From positions 1 to 64,000 of the forward strand of contig JAIXMN010000055.1 of the NCBI GenBank assembly GCA_025716815.1: a stretch of DNA of 64,000 nt, written 5' to 3'. Shown one piece after another: positions 19,354-31,747 of the stretch; positions within the stretch are counted from its first letter, which is position 1, and each line of letters starts with the position of its first letter. Made by a program: the position numbers and the translations under genes. This stretch comes from Dichotomocladium elegans. Its lineage: Eukaryota; Mucoromycota; Mucoromycetes; Mucorales; Lichtheimiaceae. The notes under the pieces are model-generated. The model did not search any database and was not told the origin of the DNA. It saw nothing but the letters and a program-made list of their open reading frames with translations.

Positions 19354-22300
19354 ATACCCTCTCCCGAAACACTTGGTCGTCCTCGAGCAATAACAATGCG
19401 TTCGTAGCAAGAGTGCGGCGATCGGCAGCACGTGAGGAGGCAGGATCGTACCAGCTGGATTGCGGGGCGGTGGGATGGTGTATGGGACGGAGGCGATCAG
19501 TATGGACCCAGGAATTATAAAGAGAACCGTTCATGTCGCGTAACTGGTAGATATCGGTATCGAGGTTGCGTGCAATTACCACAAAAGGACCCTTCCAGTT
19601 GTACTCAAGGCCAAGCTTATTTTCGTGACGCACTAGGACATGATCTCCAATAGCGAAAACCTGGGGCTTGAGCACGGCATCCCAGGTAGCTTTGTCCCGT
19701 TGAGCATTGGCGGAAAGTCGCTGGGCGGCAGATGCACGAGCTTCGCGGAGACGAAGTAAGGAGGGTTTGCGGTCAGCTAGGAGATCTTGCGGGGCAGGAT
19801 CGGGATCTTTCGCTAAAAATGGGTGAAGTATGTCACCGGGTAGGCGGGGTTCCACACCATAAACCAAGAAGTACGGACTAACACCAGTTGTGCGGTGCTT
19901 TCGGATACGGCAGGCAAAAACAGCCATGTCCAGATAATCGTCCCACGTGGATATTGCACCGTTGACGTACTTGCGAAGCATTTGTTTCAGGATGCCATTA
20001 GTACGTTCGACCTTGCCATTAGTCCGTGGGTGGAAAGCGGATGTTGCTTGATGGTTAACCTTGAGGCGACCGAGGTATGTATTCAGCACCTTGGACATAA
20101 AATTTGCACCGCGGTCAGTAACCACTTCCACGGGGCAAGAGAATGGCATGACGATTTCAGTGAACAGAAACTCGGCAATCGCTTGTGCAGTGGCGTCCGG
20201 GATGGCTCGTGCGATTGTCCAATTTGTAGTGTAGTCCACAGCGACAAGAATCCATCGATTCCCGCGAACGGTAGTGGGTAATTCGCCTATAAAGTCCAGA
20301 TGCCACCGCGAGAATACTGGTGGTATTTCCTGTAACCGCATTGGGCCATGGTGGGTGTGGCGATCTGCATTCGCAGCAAGTTGGCATTGCGGGCAGTTTT
20401 TGAGCCAGTCTTGAATGTCCGTTTTCATGTTTGGCCACCACCAACGTTTCTTGATCAAATCGAAGATGGTCTCACGGCCGGCGTGTCCGAACCCATTGTG
20501 GAAGTGCTGTACGATGTCTGCCCTTCGAGCAAAGAGGGCATAACGTACCTCTTCCTCTTGTCCATTGATTTTCACCTTGCGAAATACCTGATTATTATGA
20601 ACCGCGAGTTGCTGTTGGTGTTTAAGCAGAATATCCTTGTAGATAACGGGCCATTCTTCTGCCTTGCGGGTATAGAAACGGGGCCAGTCGGAGTCTTGGA
20701 TTGCTTTGACAGCGTACAGATACTCGGGCTCAAGTGGGGCTTCGGTTGTCGGGCATTGGGGACCGTCACGTCGGGAAAGCAAATCAGGGACACGATTTTC
20801 TCGGCCGGGCTTATATTCGATGTCGGGATCGTAAAGTTCGAGTTCTGCCATCCATCGGGTAAGTCGGGGAGTGGGTCTGCGCTGTGTGCGGAAGTAACGC
20901 AACGGATGGTGGTCAGTGCGGACAGTGTACTTTCGCCCCTCAACAAAACAGCGCCAGGCACGCAGCGCCGTAAGGATTCCAAGCAGTTCTCGTTCTTGGG
21001 CAGGATACGCACGCTCCTGGAGGGAAAACTTCTTCGACTCGAATGCGACAGGATGTAGCAGCCCATCAGGACCTTCCTGCAGCAGTACACCCCCACTGGC
21101 ATAGTCCGAAGCATCTGTCTCAATAATAAATGGCTTGTCCTGATTGGGTGGCTGTAGGACTGGAGCACTGGCCATGCGTGACTTGAGTTCGTCAAAAGCG
21201 GCTTGGCAATGGTGAGTCCAAACAATCGCTCTTGTTTTTGCACCGGTTCCTTGCGTGAGGTCAGTCAAAGGAGCAGCAATGGACGCGAACCCACGAATGA
21301 AGCGACGGTAATGCGAGCATAGCCCGACGAATTGCCTCACCTCCTGGACGTTGGTGGGCTGCGGCCATTCTTGAATAGCTTTTACCTTCTTGACTGACGG
21401 CAGAATACCTTGAGCGCCCAATTGGTAACCCAGGAACTCCAGCTCCGTTTGGAAGAAAGAGCATTTTTTGCGGTTGGCTATCAGTTTGGCTTCGCGCAAG
21501 CGATCGAGGACCTGGCGTACGTGCTGGGAGTGCTCCTCTTTGGTTTTGGAATACACCAGTACGTCGTCGAGATACACCAGCGCGAACCTATCAATATAGT
21601 CGGCAAGTGTCTTGTTCATCATGGATTGGAAGACTGGTGGCGCATTCGTCAATCCGAAACTGAGTACACGCCACTCGAACGAACCATATCTAGTGTTGAA
21701 AGCCGTCTTTGGGATATCTTCTTCGCGTATCTTTACTTGGTGGTATCCGCTGCGGAGGTCGATGCTTGAAAAATATTGCGCCCCAGCAAGTCTCTCGAGA
21801 CACTCGTCGATCCGAGGGAGTGGATGGGAGTTCCTCTTTGTCACAGCATTTAGTGCACGGTAATCAATGCAAAGGCGGAGGGAACCATCTTTCTTGCGTA
21901 CGAAGAGCACCGGAGCTCCCCATGGTGATGTACTTGGTCTTATGAGGCGCAATTCCAGTAGCTCATCGAGCTGCCTACGCAACTCATCCAACTCCCGAGG
22001 ACTCATCTTATACGGATACCGATTGATAGGTGTTGCATCGCCAGTGTCGATGACATGCGAAACTTCACGGTCGGGGGGGAGCCCTGGTAGTTTATCCTGG
22101 AAGACGTCTTCGTAGTCAGTGAGCAGCCGGTCGACACTGTATCCGCAATGGGTTTCTTGTTCGTGAGTGTGTCTTTCAGATAAAGCAGGAACATGTCGGC
22201 GACTTGTTTTTGTTGTTCGAGTCGTTGTACCTGGCGGTGGGAGATCAGGTAGGACAATTCTGGGATGTTGCGTTGGTATTTGGGGTGAAGTGTGTACTCT

Positions 22301-22788
22301 TTACCATTCTGTGAAATGCGCCAGGTGTCGAGATCCCAATCTGGTGCAGGTCGCATGCGCTTGATCCAATCGCGTCCCAGTATCAAATCGAATTTCGTGT
22401 CCAACACATAAGCGGGAACGTCGTGTATAAGACCACCAGCATTCAGTGAGAGGGTCACCACCTCCTTGATCACCAATGTATGGCCACCAGCGGTTTCAAC
22501 CTCTTGATTTGACACAGGTCGTGCTGGTAATCCTTGCGCAACCTTAGGCGTCACGTATGTTCCCGTCGCTCCACTGTCCAGGAGGACCTCGATATTATGG
22601 CCATTACACACCATGGAATACAAGGGCAACTGGGTTTGGTTTATTGAATATAATGATTTGATATGTTTGATGTCCTCTTGTGCTCCTTCTAATGTAATGT
22701 GCTGGTCTTGTGAAGTGGGCTCCTCGGAGAGGTCGATTAGAGGCGCTGTTGCGGCAATCGGCGTATGTGTTCTTGTATCTTGATCCAT
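19319..22788 (-). pseudogene. Pol of element F, one frameshift near 22130
   Basis: The first segment starts at ATG 22788 (MDQDTRTHTPIAATAPLIDLSEE...) and holds the protease (EVLLDSGATGTYV; VLDTKFDLILGRDW). Just after IADT (about 22130) the frame shifts by one base. The second frame continues through the reverse transcriptase (SPRELDEL..., YLDDVLVYSKT), RNase H (FIIETDASDYASGGVLLQ), integrase zinc domain (GFGHAG, CPQCQ), DDE core ([35 protein letters not shown]) and GPY/F-like module to 19319 inside the LTR. Apart from this single break all key motifs are present. Confidence 0.9.
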
Positions 22789-22826
22789 GGTGCAAAGGGA
22801 TGGTGTGGTACGCGTCGGGACTCCCC

Positions 22827-24037
22827 TTAATCCTGACGCGCGTTGGCTTTTAAATCACCCCCAGTGGAGGACGATGCTACCGGGCCTTGGTGGCTTCTCC
22901 CGAAGGGGGGCGAGCTGCAATTGCGAGCGAGATGGCCTCTACCACCACAATTGTAGCACAGCTTGTTCGTTGTCCGAAGTTGGCCATTTGCAGGGCCGGA
23001 GTGGTACTGGTTCCGGAATGCACCGTTGCTGCGCCACTGCTGTCGACCTTGGTTCCACTGCTGCCTTGGCATTTGGCGGATGGCGTCAAGATCCATCGGC
23101 GTTGGTCCGTTCTGCGGCGATGGACTAGAGTTCGAGCCATGGTGTGGTGGTGAGACCGGGTGATGGAGGGATCGCGCAGCTCTTGGGTGTATTGCTGCAC
23201 GGACTCGTACTCTTCAGCTGCTTCGTAAGCATCGTGTAGGGTCTTTGGCCTATGGAGAGCGACCTGGAGGCAGGGGTCGTACTCGAGCCCCTTCAAAAAA
23301 TAGTGGATCGCGTCTTCGTCCGGCATTCCGGGTAGGTCCAACATAATGTTACGGAAAGCAACAATATAATCATGGATAGATCGCGACGGCATGTTGCGCT
23401 GCTTGAGTTCGTGCAGGCGGTGGCGAGCAAGCTTGTCGGAATTCCGTGGTTTGAACTCTGCGCGAAACATCTCTTGAAAGTCCTGCCAGGTAGCAGGAGT
23501 CTTGTTGCCGCCCTCATACGGATCGATGGTAGTTTCGAGATGCCGCCACCAGGTGGCCGCACCATCACGAAGGAGTGTCGAAGCGAACGCTACGCGCGGC
23601 TTGTCTTCGAGGCCAGTGTATTCGAGATACTTATCTACCATATGGAGCCATGCCTCCACTTTGGCCGACGAACGCTCACCTCGAAACACATCGGGCTGCA
23701 CGGGCTTGATTGCTGAAATTGACCCTTTATTTGCCGCTGTGCGTAACGCAGTCAACTCCACTTGTTGGGCTTGCATCTGGGCTAGCATTGCGTGGATCGT
23801 GTCCAGCATCTTGCTCTGATCCATGGTTACAGTTTTGACGAATTTGTCTGCTAGGACTTGTGCGCGGTTCTTGAGGCGTTGTAGGTTTGCGGGGGTAAAA
23901 GTTGCACGGTCGTTTCTTGGAATAAAGACTTGCGGAACGTTGGACTTGTAAAGCTGCTGATAACCCTCAGGTAGTAGTTCGAGTATGAATTCTTGGATAC
24001 GGTATTTCTTTTGGTCTTCGGCAGAGAATGTTGCCAT
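22827..24037 (-). pseudogene. Gag of element F, one frameshift near 23160
   Basis: ATG 24037 overlaps the primer-binding site (MATFSAEDQKKYRIQEFILELLP...). The N-terminal module resembles Gag of C. A coiled-coil-like MLAQMQAQQVELTALR, then the gag core (KVEAWLHMVDKYLEY, DGAATWWRHLETTIDP, EFKPRNSDKLARHRL, YIVAFRNIMLDLP). Around 23160 the frame changes. The tail with PMDLDAIRQ and the knuckle CYNCGGRGHLARNC continues in the next frame to 22827. Confidence 0.88.
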
Positions 24038-24046
24038 CAGCTACCA
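24035..24046 (-). other. Primer-binding site of element F
   Basis: TGGTAGCTGATG on the element strand, 2 bp inside the LTR, with the gag ATG as its last three bases. Confidence 0.8.
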
Positions 24047-24048
24047 AT

Positions 24049-24360
24049 TGTCGTCATCTTGGTCACTAAGATCCTCTTGCTAGAGACAACGACGAGTTCA
24101 CTAAGAACAGAGAATGTCACTAAGACGATTCGGGAAGATAACGACAGATAGATGTCCTTTATTGAATATGAGTAATTGTGATATTTATATGTACTGCTAT
24201 TTTGGATGATAAGATGAGGATATAAAATGGATAGTGATGATGTGGTGAACTGCAATGCGGCGCGCTGCAATACGACGTGCTGCGAGGCGACGCGCTGTCG
24301 AAATGATACGATGAATGTTAATGCATTAGTTTGTGTGACCAGCGGTATCTGGCCACGACA
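24049..24360 (-). repeat. 5' LTR of element F (312 bp)
   Basis: Differs from the 3' LTR at GTCGTCATC/GTCGTCGTC and GAGTAATTG/GAGTAATCG, both CpG transitions. Confidence 0.92.
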
Positions 24361-24438
24361 CACTTCTCGGAGAGGACTCTGAAAAGCGATAAAAATAAAA
24401 GAGGACATTTGATTGGTCAAGCAATATGTGCTACGACA
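24361..24438 (-). repeat. Solo LTR E, right part
   Basis: CACTTCTCGGAGAGG...GTGCTACGACA continues LTR E after the F insertion. Only 13 bp separate its end from the tRNA-Pro gene. No target duplication is recognisable for E (CATA versus ACAG). Confidence 0.72.
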
Positions 24439-24451
24439 ACAGGTTGATATA

Positions 24452-24523
24452 GGGCTTCTCCGGGAATCGAACCCGGGACCTCTCGCACCCTAAGCGAGAA
24501 TTATACCACTAAACCAAGAAGCC
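24452..24523 (-). tRNA. tRNA-Pro(AGG)
   Basis: A 72-nt gene read on the minus strand. Acceptor stem GGCTTCT/AGAAGCC, discriminator C. Box A-like TGGTTTAGTGG. Anticodon stem CTCGC/GCGAG with loop TTAGGGT (anticodon AGG). T-arm GGTTCGATTCC as box B. No intron. No T4 terminator follows at once; the next T-run on that strand is about 50-60 bp downstream (complement of 24385-24400). It is the only clear host gene in the window. Confidence 0.95.
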
Positions 24524-24533
24524 ACGCTCTTTT

Positions 24534-25295
24534 TGACACGTTCGGTACAACTATTTGTGTGAATATACTCCGGGGGTACAACAATAAGAAAAATAATAAC
24601 TACAATGGGCAAGAAGGTAGTACAACAGAACTATTTACTTGCAAAATCGGACTCTTTGATCGCGTCGACCGACTCCAAAAATCGATACGGTCAAAGAAAG
24701 AAAATTTCAAGGGGTGTGTAAATGAAAACAATAGTAATGAATGACTTCTCTGTTCGCCACAGCAATAAGCCAAACGGTGGGTTCTGAAGGTTGGGTAGGA
24801 GTAATCCTTATGGATAGAAGTGACCAAAAAGTGAAAGAGATACTTTTTCGATCCAGTTTATTCGTCCAATTGGACGCGCTTAAAAGGATGTCCTCCTGGA
24901 CTAAAGGAAAGGGTAATAACACTACATAAATGATGTCAAGAAGCTCAGAGATAGGATGACGACATAGGAACATATGAACGAAAAGAAGAGATGTAAACGG
25001 ACTGATAAGGGGACGCTAAATTAGTGCAAGCAATAAACTAAGGAAGGATCTATGTTAGCTCTGTACTAACAAAGATTAAATATTTAGCATGAAAAAGGGC
25101 TGAGAAGATTTAGCACATCTTGAAAGAGCAGCCGTCAATGGGAGAGGAAGAAGTAAGAAAAAGGAATGTAAAAAGAAAGAAACAGAATATGGGAAGGTCA
25201 AGTGGTGTACTCCGGGCCGCAAGAAAAAGGGGTCATGTATGGGACTCTGGAACTCGGAAGGTGGTCAGCTGGAAGAGTCTCGCCTGAGCGTGTCA
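24534..25295 (-). repeat. Solo LTR T1 (762 bp), 10 bp upstream of tRNA-Pro
   Basis: On the minus strand it begins TGACACGC and ends CGTGTCA. It is homologous to T2 (31019-31743). The best shared blocks are the first ~60 bp (GGCGA-TCTCTTCCAGC-GACCAC) and the R-U5 block around GTATCGATTTTTGGA and GACGC-ATCAAAGA. Flanks are CTTTT (24529-24533) and TTTTT (25296-25300), a probable 5-bp duplication. No ORF of note. Confidence 0.78.
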
Positions 25296-25301
25296 TTTTT
25301 T

Positions 25302-25795
25302 TGTCGGTTTTCTTGTTTCCTAGTTGTCTTGTCTCTTTCCGCTTTTGTAATAATATCTTTATCCAGCACAAAGAGTACTCAAACTAGCAGTAAACAAGAG
25401 GATATGCGCCGAGGAAGCCTTGATTTCAGGAGGAAGTGGAATATAAGAATAAGAGTAGATAGATTGACTGTTCTTTATTGTAGTAAAGGATACAGCTGAT
25501 ATTTATACTAATGTCTAAAGAAGATACTAGCAAAAGCTACTGATGATTCTAGAGACATCCTTTTTCTAGAAGAGTCGACGTGACATGACTGGTGTGGTGG
25601 GGAAGTGATCGTGGAGCAAGTTCCAGAAGATGCCAGGAAGCGCCATGGCATTTTAGCTTCCAAAAGGCACGTGACAAGAGGGATGTCTGGGATCACGTGC
25701 TTCGAATTGAGAGCTTGGGTCGACCGGGATTCCTGGGCTTGAATCTTTGCCTTGATTTGGCAGTCCTGGAGCCAAAACTCCGTTCGTCCACGACA
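25302..25795 (-). repeat. 3' LTR of element G (494 bp)
   Basis: Reads TGTCGGTTTTCTTG...TCGTCCACGACA on the + strand. Contains a TATAAATATC-type box on the element strand (complement of 25498-25508). Confidence 0.93.
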
Positions 25796-28700
25796 TTACT
25801 CCCTCCTGAAACACTTGTTCGTCTCTGAACAATGGCGGAATCGTGGTGACCAAAACTTGCAGACTGGTCAGTCAAATGGTCTTCATCAACGGTGCTAGTA
25901 ACAAGCTTGTCGACTTCGTCATTGTCAGGTGGTAGACCCATCTTGGAACGCCATTCGGCACGAGCAGTTGTAGGGTCAAACCATGGAGTTGCAGGCTCTG
26001 TGTCAAAGTTCACTTTTGCCAAACGATCAACATGTACCCAGGAAGCAAGTGGTTGTCCCTGTAAGGTCTCCGGCTTGTACGTTCCAAAGTCTTCATTCTT
26101 GGCGGTAACAACGTAAGGTCCTTTGTACTGGGGTTCCAAACCGTAGCGGCCTTCGTGTGTAAGCTTGACATAGTCACCGACATCAAAGTCAACAATGTTT
26201 AACGCCTTGTCCCATTGTTCCTTGTCCTTTTGTCCAACAGCCTGCATTCTTGCCGTAGCAGCAGCACGAGCGTGGTTCACCTTTTCCAATTCTTGAGCAG
26301 TCAATTCTGCCACAACTCGAGGGTCCTTGAGAGCTTCTTTCGAGATGTATGGGCGAAGGGGGTCACCTGGCAGTATTGGGTCTCTTCCATAGGTAAGGTA
26401 AAAGGGGCTGTATCCAGTAGTGGCATGTGTTCGGACACGGCAAGCAAATAAAGCAGCATCCAAGTAATCATCCCAAAGATGAAGGGCGCCATTTACATAT
26501 TTGCGCAACATGGACTTCAGAGTACCATTCAAACGTTCGCACTTGCCATTGGTTCTCGGGTGAAAAGCAGATGTAAACTTGTGGGTAGTACCGATGCGCG
26601 TTGTATAATGGGATAACACCTTGCTCATAAAGTCTGCACTGCGATCAGTGAGGATTTCCTTGGGACAGCCAAAACGCATCACAATCTCTTTGTACAAGAA
26701 GTCAGCTACAGCTTTACCAGACGCAACAGGAACAGCTCTTGCAATTGGATAGTTGGTCATGTAATCCACAGCAACTAGGATCCACCAGTTTCCACGAACA
26801 GTCTTCGGCAGTTCACCAATAAAGTCGAGGTGCCATCTTGAGAAAGCCGCAGGGACATCCAAGGGGTGCATGACATCATGATGAGCATGATCGCGTCTAC
26901 TATTCATTTGACAAGCAGGACAGGTAGACCACCAATCGCGGATGTCAGCACGCATAGTAGGCCACCAATGACGAAGGTGCATCAAATCGAATACGTAGTC
27001 TTGCCGGCATGTCCAAATCCATCGTGAAATGTCTTGACTTTATCAGCACGAAGAGCAAATGGTAGATAACGGACTTCCTTGATAAGAGGATCACCGTCAC
27101 CGGTCTTCAGCTTGATCTTGTGATATACTTTACCATCACGCACCATGAAGTGTTCTTGCTCTTGGTCCAGGAAAGCAGTTACTTCCTTAGGCAAATCAGC
27201 AGGGCGAGAGACATAATACAATGGCCAGTCTTGACGATGAGATTCTGGTAATACATTCATGTTTGCATAAAGGAATTGGGGTTCTAATGACGTATCATTG
27301 GGTGGGGCATCGTATGCTTTTCTTGAAAGGGCATCAGGAACACTGTTTTCCTTCCCAGGCTTGTACAGGATTTCAGGGTCGAAGAGTTCCAGTTCATTCA
27401 TCCAGCGTGCAAGTCTTGGTGTGATTTTGGCTTGGGACTGCAAGTACTTCAGAGAATTATGATCGGTATAGATCTCATATTGACGTCCTTCCAGAAAACA
27501 TCGCCACGTCCTTAATGCATGCAATATAGACAACAGTTCGCGTTCTTGTGACGGATAGTTTCTTTCTTGAGGGGACAACTTGCGGGATTCATATGCTACA
27601 GGATGCCATACACCAGTGTCATCGGGCTGTAATAATACAGCACCAACGCCAACATCTGATGCATCACATTCAACACGATAAGGCTTGCTAGGATCAGGAG
27701 CTTGCAGCACAGGAGCAGTAGTCAACTTTTCCTTGATCAGATCGAAACTTGCTTGGCATCCGTCAGTCCATATGATAGGTCTCTTCTTGGGTCCAGAGCC
27801 TTTGGTCAAGTCGGTAAGGGGTGTCGCAATGCTCGCAAAAGATTGGATGAAACGCTGGTAATGTTGAGCTAGTCCAATAAATTGCCGGACCTCTTGGACA
27901 TTGGTAGGTGGCTCCCAATCTTGAATAGCTTTAAGCTTTCCCTCTGCCGGTTTGATCCCTTTGGCTGAAACACGGAATCCCAAGAACTCAACTTCCATCT
28001 TACCAAACTCGCACTTTGACATATTGGCATACAGCCTGGCTTCCCGTAGTCGATCCAGTACCATCTTGACATGCTTGACATGTTCTTCTTCTGACTTGCT
28101 GAAAATCAATATGTCGTCGAGATACACCAGCGCAAAACGGTCGATATAGTCACCGAGTACTCGATTCATCAGGCTTTGAAAGGTAGGCGGAGCATTGCAC
28201 AATCCGAAAGGCAGTACCAAAAATGAGAATTGACCATAGCGGGTGTTGAAAGCCGTTTTAGGGACATCTTCATCCTTGATCCGAATTTGGTGATATCCCG
28301 ACTTGAGATCTAAACTGGTGAAGTACAAGGCACCTTGTAGTCGTTCAAGGCTTCATCGATTCTTGGTAGTGGATGTTGATTCCGAATCGTCACCTTGTTC
28401 AATGCACGATAGTCAATGCACATTCTCATACTGCCATCTTTCTTCTTGACAAAGAGTACTGGGGCTCCCCAAGGTGATACACTAGGCTTGATCAGGCCAA
28501 GTTTCAACAACTCATCCAATTGGCGGCGTAGTTCATCTAATTCCAAAGGAGACATCTTGAAAGGTGGTCTTGATATAGGTTTTGCATCTCCAGTGTCGAT
28601 CACATGTTCCAGTTCCCTCTCAGGTGGCAATCCAGGTAATTCGGCACGAAAAACGTCGCTGTATTCATCCACCAATGCTTGTAAGGTAGGTGGGATATCC

Positions 28701-29395
28701 TTGGACTTGATTTCATTCTCCAACAAATGTAACATGTATACGGCTTCGACTTTGTTCTTGCGCACGGCTTTACCAACTTGTCGATGGGTCAACAAATAAC
28801 GCACACCAGATTCGCCCAAGTACCGCTCTGGTTCCAGCTTGTACTTCTTGCCATTCAAGACGATATTCCAGACATCAGTTTTCCAGTCTGCCTTTGGTGT
28901 GTATTCTGCCAGCCAATTCCTTCCAAGGATTACGTCAAATTTGGTGTCTAGCACATATGCATCGACCTTCATATCACAACCGGATAGTGAGAATGGGAAC
29001 GCCACCTTCTTGGAGATCTTCAGTCTGTGTCCGCCAGCAGTTTCAACATCGCGCGCCACAATATCAATTTTATCCAAGTCCTTGCAAAATCTTGATGAAA
29101 CATAACTTGCACTTGCACCTGTATCGATCAGGGCCAAAATACGCTTTTTCCTTGTCATGCCACCATACAATGGTAACGATTCACCCGTGCAAGCGTTCAA
29201 CTCTTCCAAGTGACAGCAATCTTCTCGCAGCTCTTTCTCCTCAGTGTGAGCATTTTGATCAGCATCATCACTGCGTTGGCCACCCACAGCTGCGTCCACC
29301 AATCCATCACTTGGAGTAACCTGCATGCCCTCAACATTAGTATCAGACGCTACAGAACTTTCCTTGCCTTGGTGGATAACATTGGCCAACCCCAC
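25693..29395 (-). pseudogene. Pol of element G, three frame segments
   Basis: Segment 1 (29395 to 28310): protease ([28 protein letters not shown]) and the start of the reverse transcriptase. Compared with element H one base is lost near 28352 (RIDEC... becomes RIDEA...). Segment 2 (28328 to 26982): the rest of the reverse transcriptase (YLDDILIF), RNase H ([18 protein letters not shown]) and the start of integrase. A T is lost near 26996, just after FGHAGKTT. Segment 3 (26985 to 25693): integrase ([40 protein letters not shown]) and a GPY-like module. Near 25845 the tail shifts again; the ancestral end (DEQVFQEGVMSW) is in another frame. Confidence 0.88.
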
Positions 29396-29505
29396 TGGAG
29401 AATCCTTTTCTTGTGGACCCTTGTGAACAATCCCCTGATCCTCCAGCGACCGGTTTTGCTTCTTCTTAAGGGGAAGTTCATGGCTGCACGTACATTGCCC
29501 CTTGC

Positions 29506-30420
29506 TTACGCACGTGCGTTGCCAAAATCCTGGCTTGATGATTGTGCTTGGGTTTGGTCATTGTTGTTGCTTCTTGGTTGTTGACACTCACGACGATAAT
29601 GACCCATTCGACTGCAATGGAAACAGCGAATACGTGAACGATTTGATTGTGCCGGGGAGAGAGCATCCAATTCCATAGGTGTTGGCTCAGAGGTAGTGTA
29701 TGTGTTACGAGTAGCGCCATGATGGCCAAAACCAAAAGCAGGACGAGAATTGTGTAGACCGCGAGCCACTCGTTGAGCACTTTCGTATGATTCAGCCAGT
29801 TCGTACGCCTTGTGGAGAGTATCCGGTTTGTGGATCAGCACATGTAGCTTGACTTGATATTTTAGACCGTTGGTGAAAACAAACAGAGCATCCTTGACAT
29901 CCATATTAGGTAGTTCGAGCATGATATCCCGGAAGGCACGGACGTAAGAAGACACTGAGCCACGCTGCTGTAACTCTTGAAGCTTTTGTCGAGCAATTTG
30001 TTCGGCATTTTCGGGCTTGAATTCTGTACGGAATGCATCGCAAAATTGTTGCCATGTTTGGGGGGTCGCCACATTTGTGTCGGACTCTAATTGACGCCAC
30101 CAAGTAATAGCACCATCTCGAAGTAGAGCCACAGCAAACAACACGCGTTGATGATCATGGCGCATTTGCACCAATTCGCAATACTTTTCGATAGTGTACA
30201 ACCAAGCATCGACCTTGCGCGAATTACGTTCACCAGAGAAAGTGTTAGGTTTGACAGGTCGGAGCGCTTGCAAAAGAGTCCGATTGTCTTCTTGTCCAGT
30301 ACCATGCATGAACTCGTCTTCCTGTGGGACTTGCTGTTGTCGTTGCAGTAGTTGTTGCAGTGACTGCATTACCGTCATCAGAGCTTGTTGCTCGAAGGTA
30401 AGACTGTTATCGGTGTCCAT
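29506..30420 (-). CDS. Gag of element G (304 aa)
   Basis: ATG 30420 ([30 protein letters not shown]...). It lies about 90 bp inside the PBS, unlike B, C and F, where the start is in the PBS. The PBS ATG of G opens only a short frame. Gln-rich N-terminus, gag core ([56 protein letters not shown]) and a zinc knuckle [14 protein letters not shown] at about 266-279. Open to the stop at 29506. Confidence 0.9.
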   Translation of the reverse strand: MDTDNSLTFEQQALMTVMQSLQQLLQRQQQVPQEDEFMHGTGQEDNRTLLQALRPVKPNTFSGERNSRKVDAWLYTIEKYCELVQMRHDHQRVLFAVALLRDGAITWWRQLESDTNVATPQTWQQFCDAFRTEFKPENAEQIARQKLQELQQRGSVSSYVRAFRDIMLELPNMDVKDALFVFTNGLKYQVKLHVLIHKPDTLHKAYELAESYESAQRVARGLHNSRPAFGFGHHGATRNTYTTSEPTPMELDALSPAQSNRSRIRCFHCSRMGHYRRECQQPRSNNNDQTQAQSSSQDFGNARA

Positions 30421-30507
30421 GGTAAGTCAGTTGTCGGGTAGTAGTTCTTGTTAAGCAAAATAAAGTCATATCCAATCTTGATCTTGTATTCAGTGGGAAC
30501 GAATGAG

Positions 30508-30519
30508 CATCAGCTACCA
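30508..30519 (-). other. Primer-binding site of element G
   Basis: CATCAGCTACCA on the + strand, 2 bp from the LTR (30522). Confidence 0.8.
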
Positions 30520-30521
30520 GT

Positions 30522-31015
30522 TGTCGGTTTTCTTGTTTCCTAGTTGTCTTGTCTCTTTCCACTTTTGTAATAATATCTTTATCCAGCACAAAGAGTACTC
30601 AAACTAGCAGTAAACAAGAGGATATGCGCCGAGGAAGCCTTGATTTCAGGAGGAAGCGGAATATAAGAATAAGAGTAGATAGATTGACTGATCTTTATTG
30701 TAGTAAAGGATACAGCTGATATTTATACTAATGTCTAAAGAAGATACTAGCAAAAGCTACTGATGATTCTAGAGACATCCTTTTTCTAGAAGAGTCGACG
30801 TGACATGACTGGTGTGGTGGGGAAGTGATCGTGGAGCAAGTTCCAGAAGATGCCAGGAAGCGCCATGGCATTTTAGCTTCCAAAAGGCACGTGACAAGAG
30901 GGATGTCTGGGATCATGTGCTTCGAATTGAGAGCTTGGGTCGACCGGGATTCCTGGGCTTGAATCTTTGCCTTGATTTGGCAGTCCTGGAGCCAAAACTC
31001 CGTTCGTCCACGACA
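30522..31015 (-). repeat. 5' LTR of element G (494 bp)
   Basis: Same ends as the 3' LTR. Visible differences: CCACTTTT/CCGCTTTT, GAAGCGG/GAAGTGG, GATCTTT/GTTCTTT, ATCATGTG/ATCACGTG. Confidence 0.93.
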
Positions 31016-31018
31016 TTT

Positions 31019-31743
31019 TGACACGGTGTGGCGATTCTCTTCCAGCCGACCACTTTCCGTTTTCAAGAACAGAACGTTCGCTATGAAACGACCCCTCGAT
31101 CTTCATCACGTGACCCTTTTTCCGGTCTGATCAAATTATTCTCCCTTTCCTTTTCGGATGTTGATCAGTTATTTCGCTAAATCATTAGCGTCATTTTATG
31201 CTCACATTATCTATCATTCCGCGCGCTATTTTAGTCCTTTCTTTATCATGGTGCTTAGTATATTTCCATTGGAACCTTCTCCGTTAACATTTAGCTTAAG
31301 CCTATGTTTTATATGCCCTCTATGACCACTCTTTATTATCCAATTTATTTAGTCGAAATCATTCTTTTAGCTTAGAAGCAACGAGTATTTAGACAGCGAG
31401 GAGAGAAGCTAGAACGTGGTCTTCTCTTTCCCCGGGACGAAGAACTTTTATTGGAATATTCATTTCACCCACCTTCAGAACTCCTTTTGAGATTCACTCT
31501 GTATTGAAGTAGAGGAATCAGTTTATTTTGTTTGATTACACATACCTTTTGGAAACCCCTTCTTTGAGTGTATCGATTTTTGGATTCAGTTGACGCAATC
31601 AAAGAACCCGATTCTACGAGCGGATAATTTCTGTATATCTCATTACCCTTCTTTTCATTTTACGTACCCCTTCTGTTTTGTTTTACCTTTCAAGTAAACT
31701 GTACCCGGAGCTTTCTTTATATATATACTGTACTGACGTGTCA
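31019..31743 (+). repeat. Solo LTR T2 (725 bp), inverted relative to T1
   Basis: Begins TGACACGG, ends GACGTGTCA. TTTTT flanks it at right (31744-31748), and a 5-T run separated it from T1 before G inserted. It has a TATATATA run near 31720. The R-U5-like block GTATCGATTTTTGGA...GACGCAATCAAAGA is shared with T1. Confidence 0.78.
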
Positions 31744-31747
31744 TTTT

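Larger units (their letters stand above)
19042..24360 (-). mobile_element. Ty3-type LTR retrotransposon F, complete, with frameshifts
   Basis: LTRs 19042-19353 and 24049-24360, 312 bp each with about two differences. CACT flanks both sides (19038-19041, 24361-24364), a 4-bp target duplication inside solo LTR E. Gag and pol each carry one frameshift. Confidence 0.93.
25302..31015 (-). mobile_element. Ty3-type LTR retrotransposon G, complete, with frameshifts
   Basis: LTRs 25302-25795 and 30522-31015, 494 bp each with about four differences. TTTT flanks both ends (25298-25301, 31016-31019). Inserted in the 5-bp T-run between solo LTRs T1 and T2. Gag is open, pol has two internal single-base deletions and a shifted tail. 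Element H (44623-47740) is a second copy. Confidence 0.92.
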
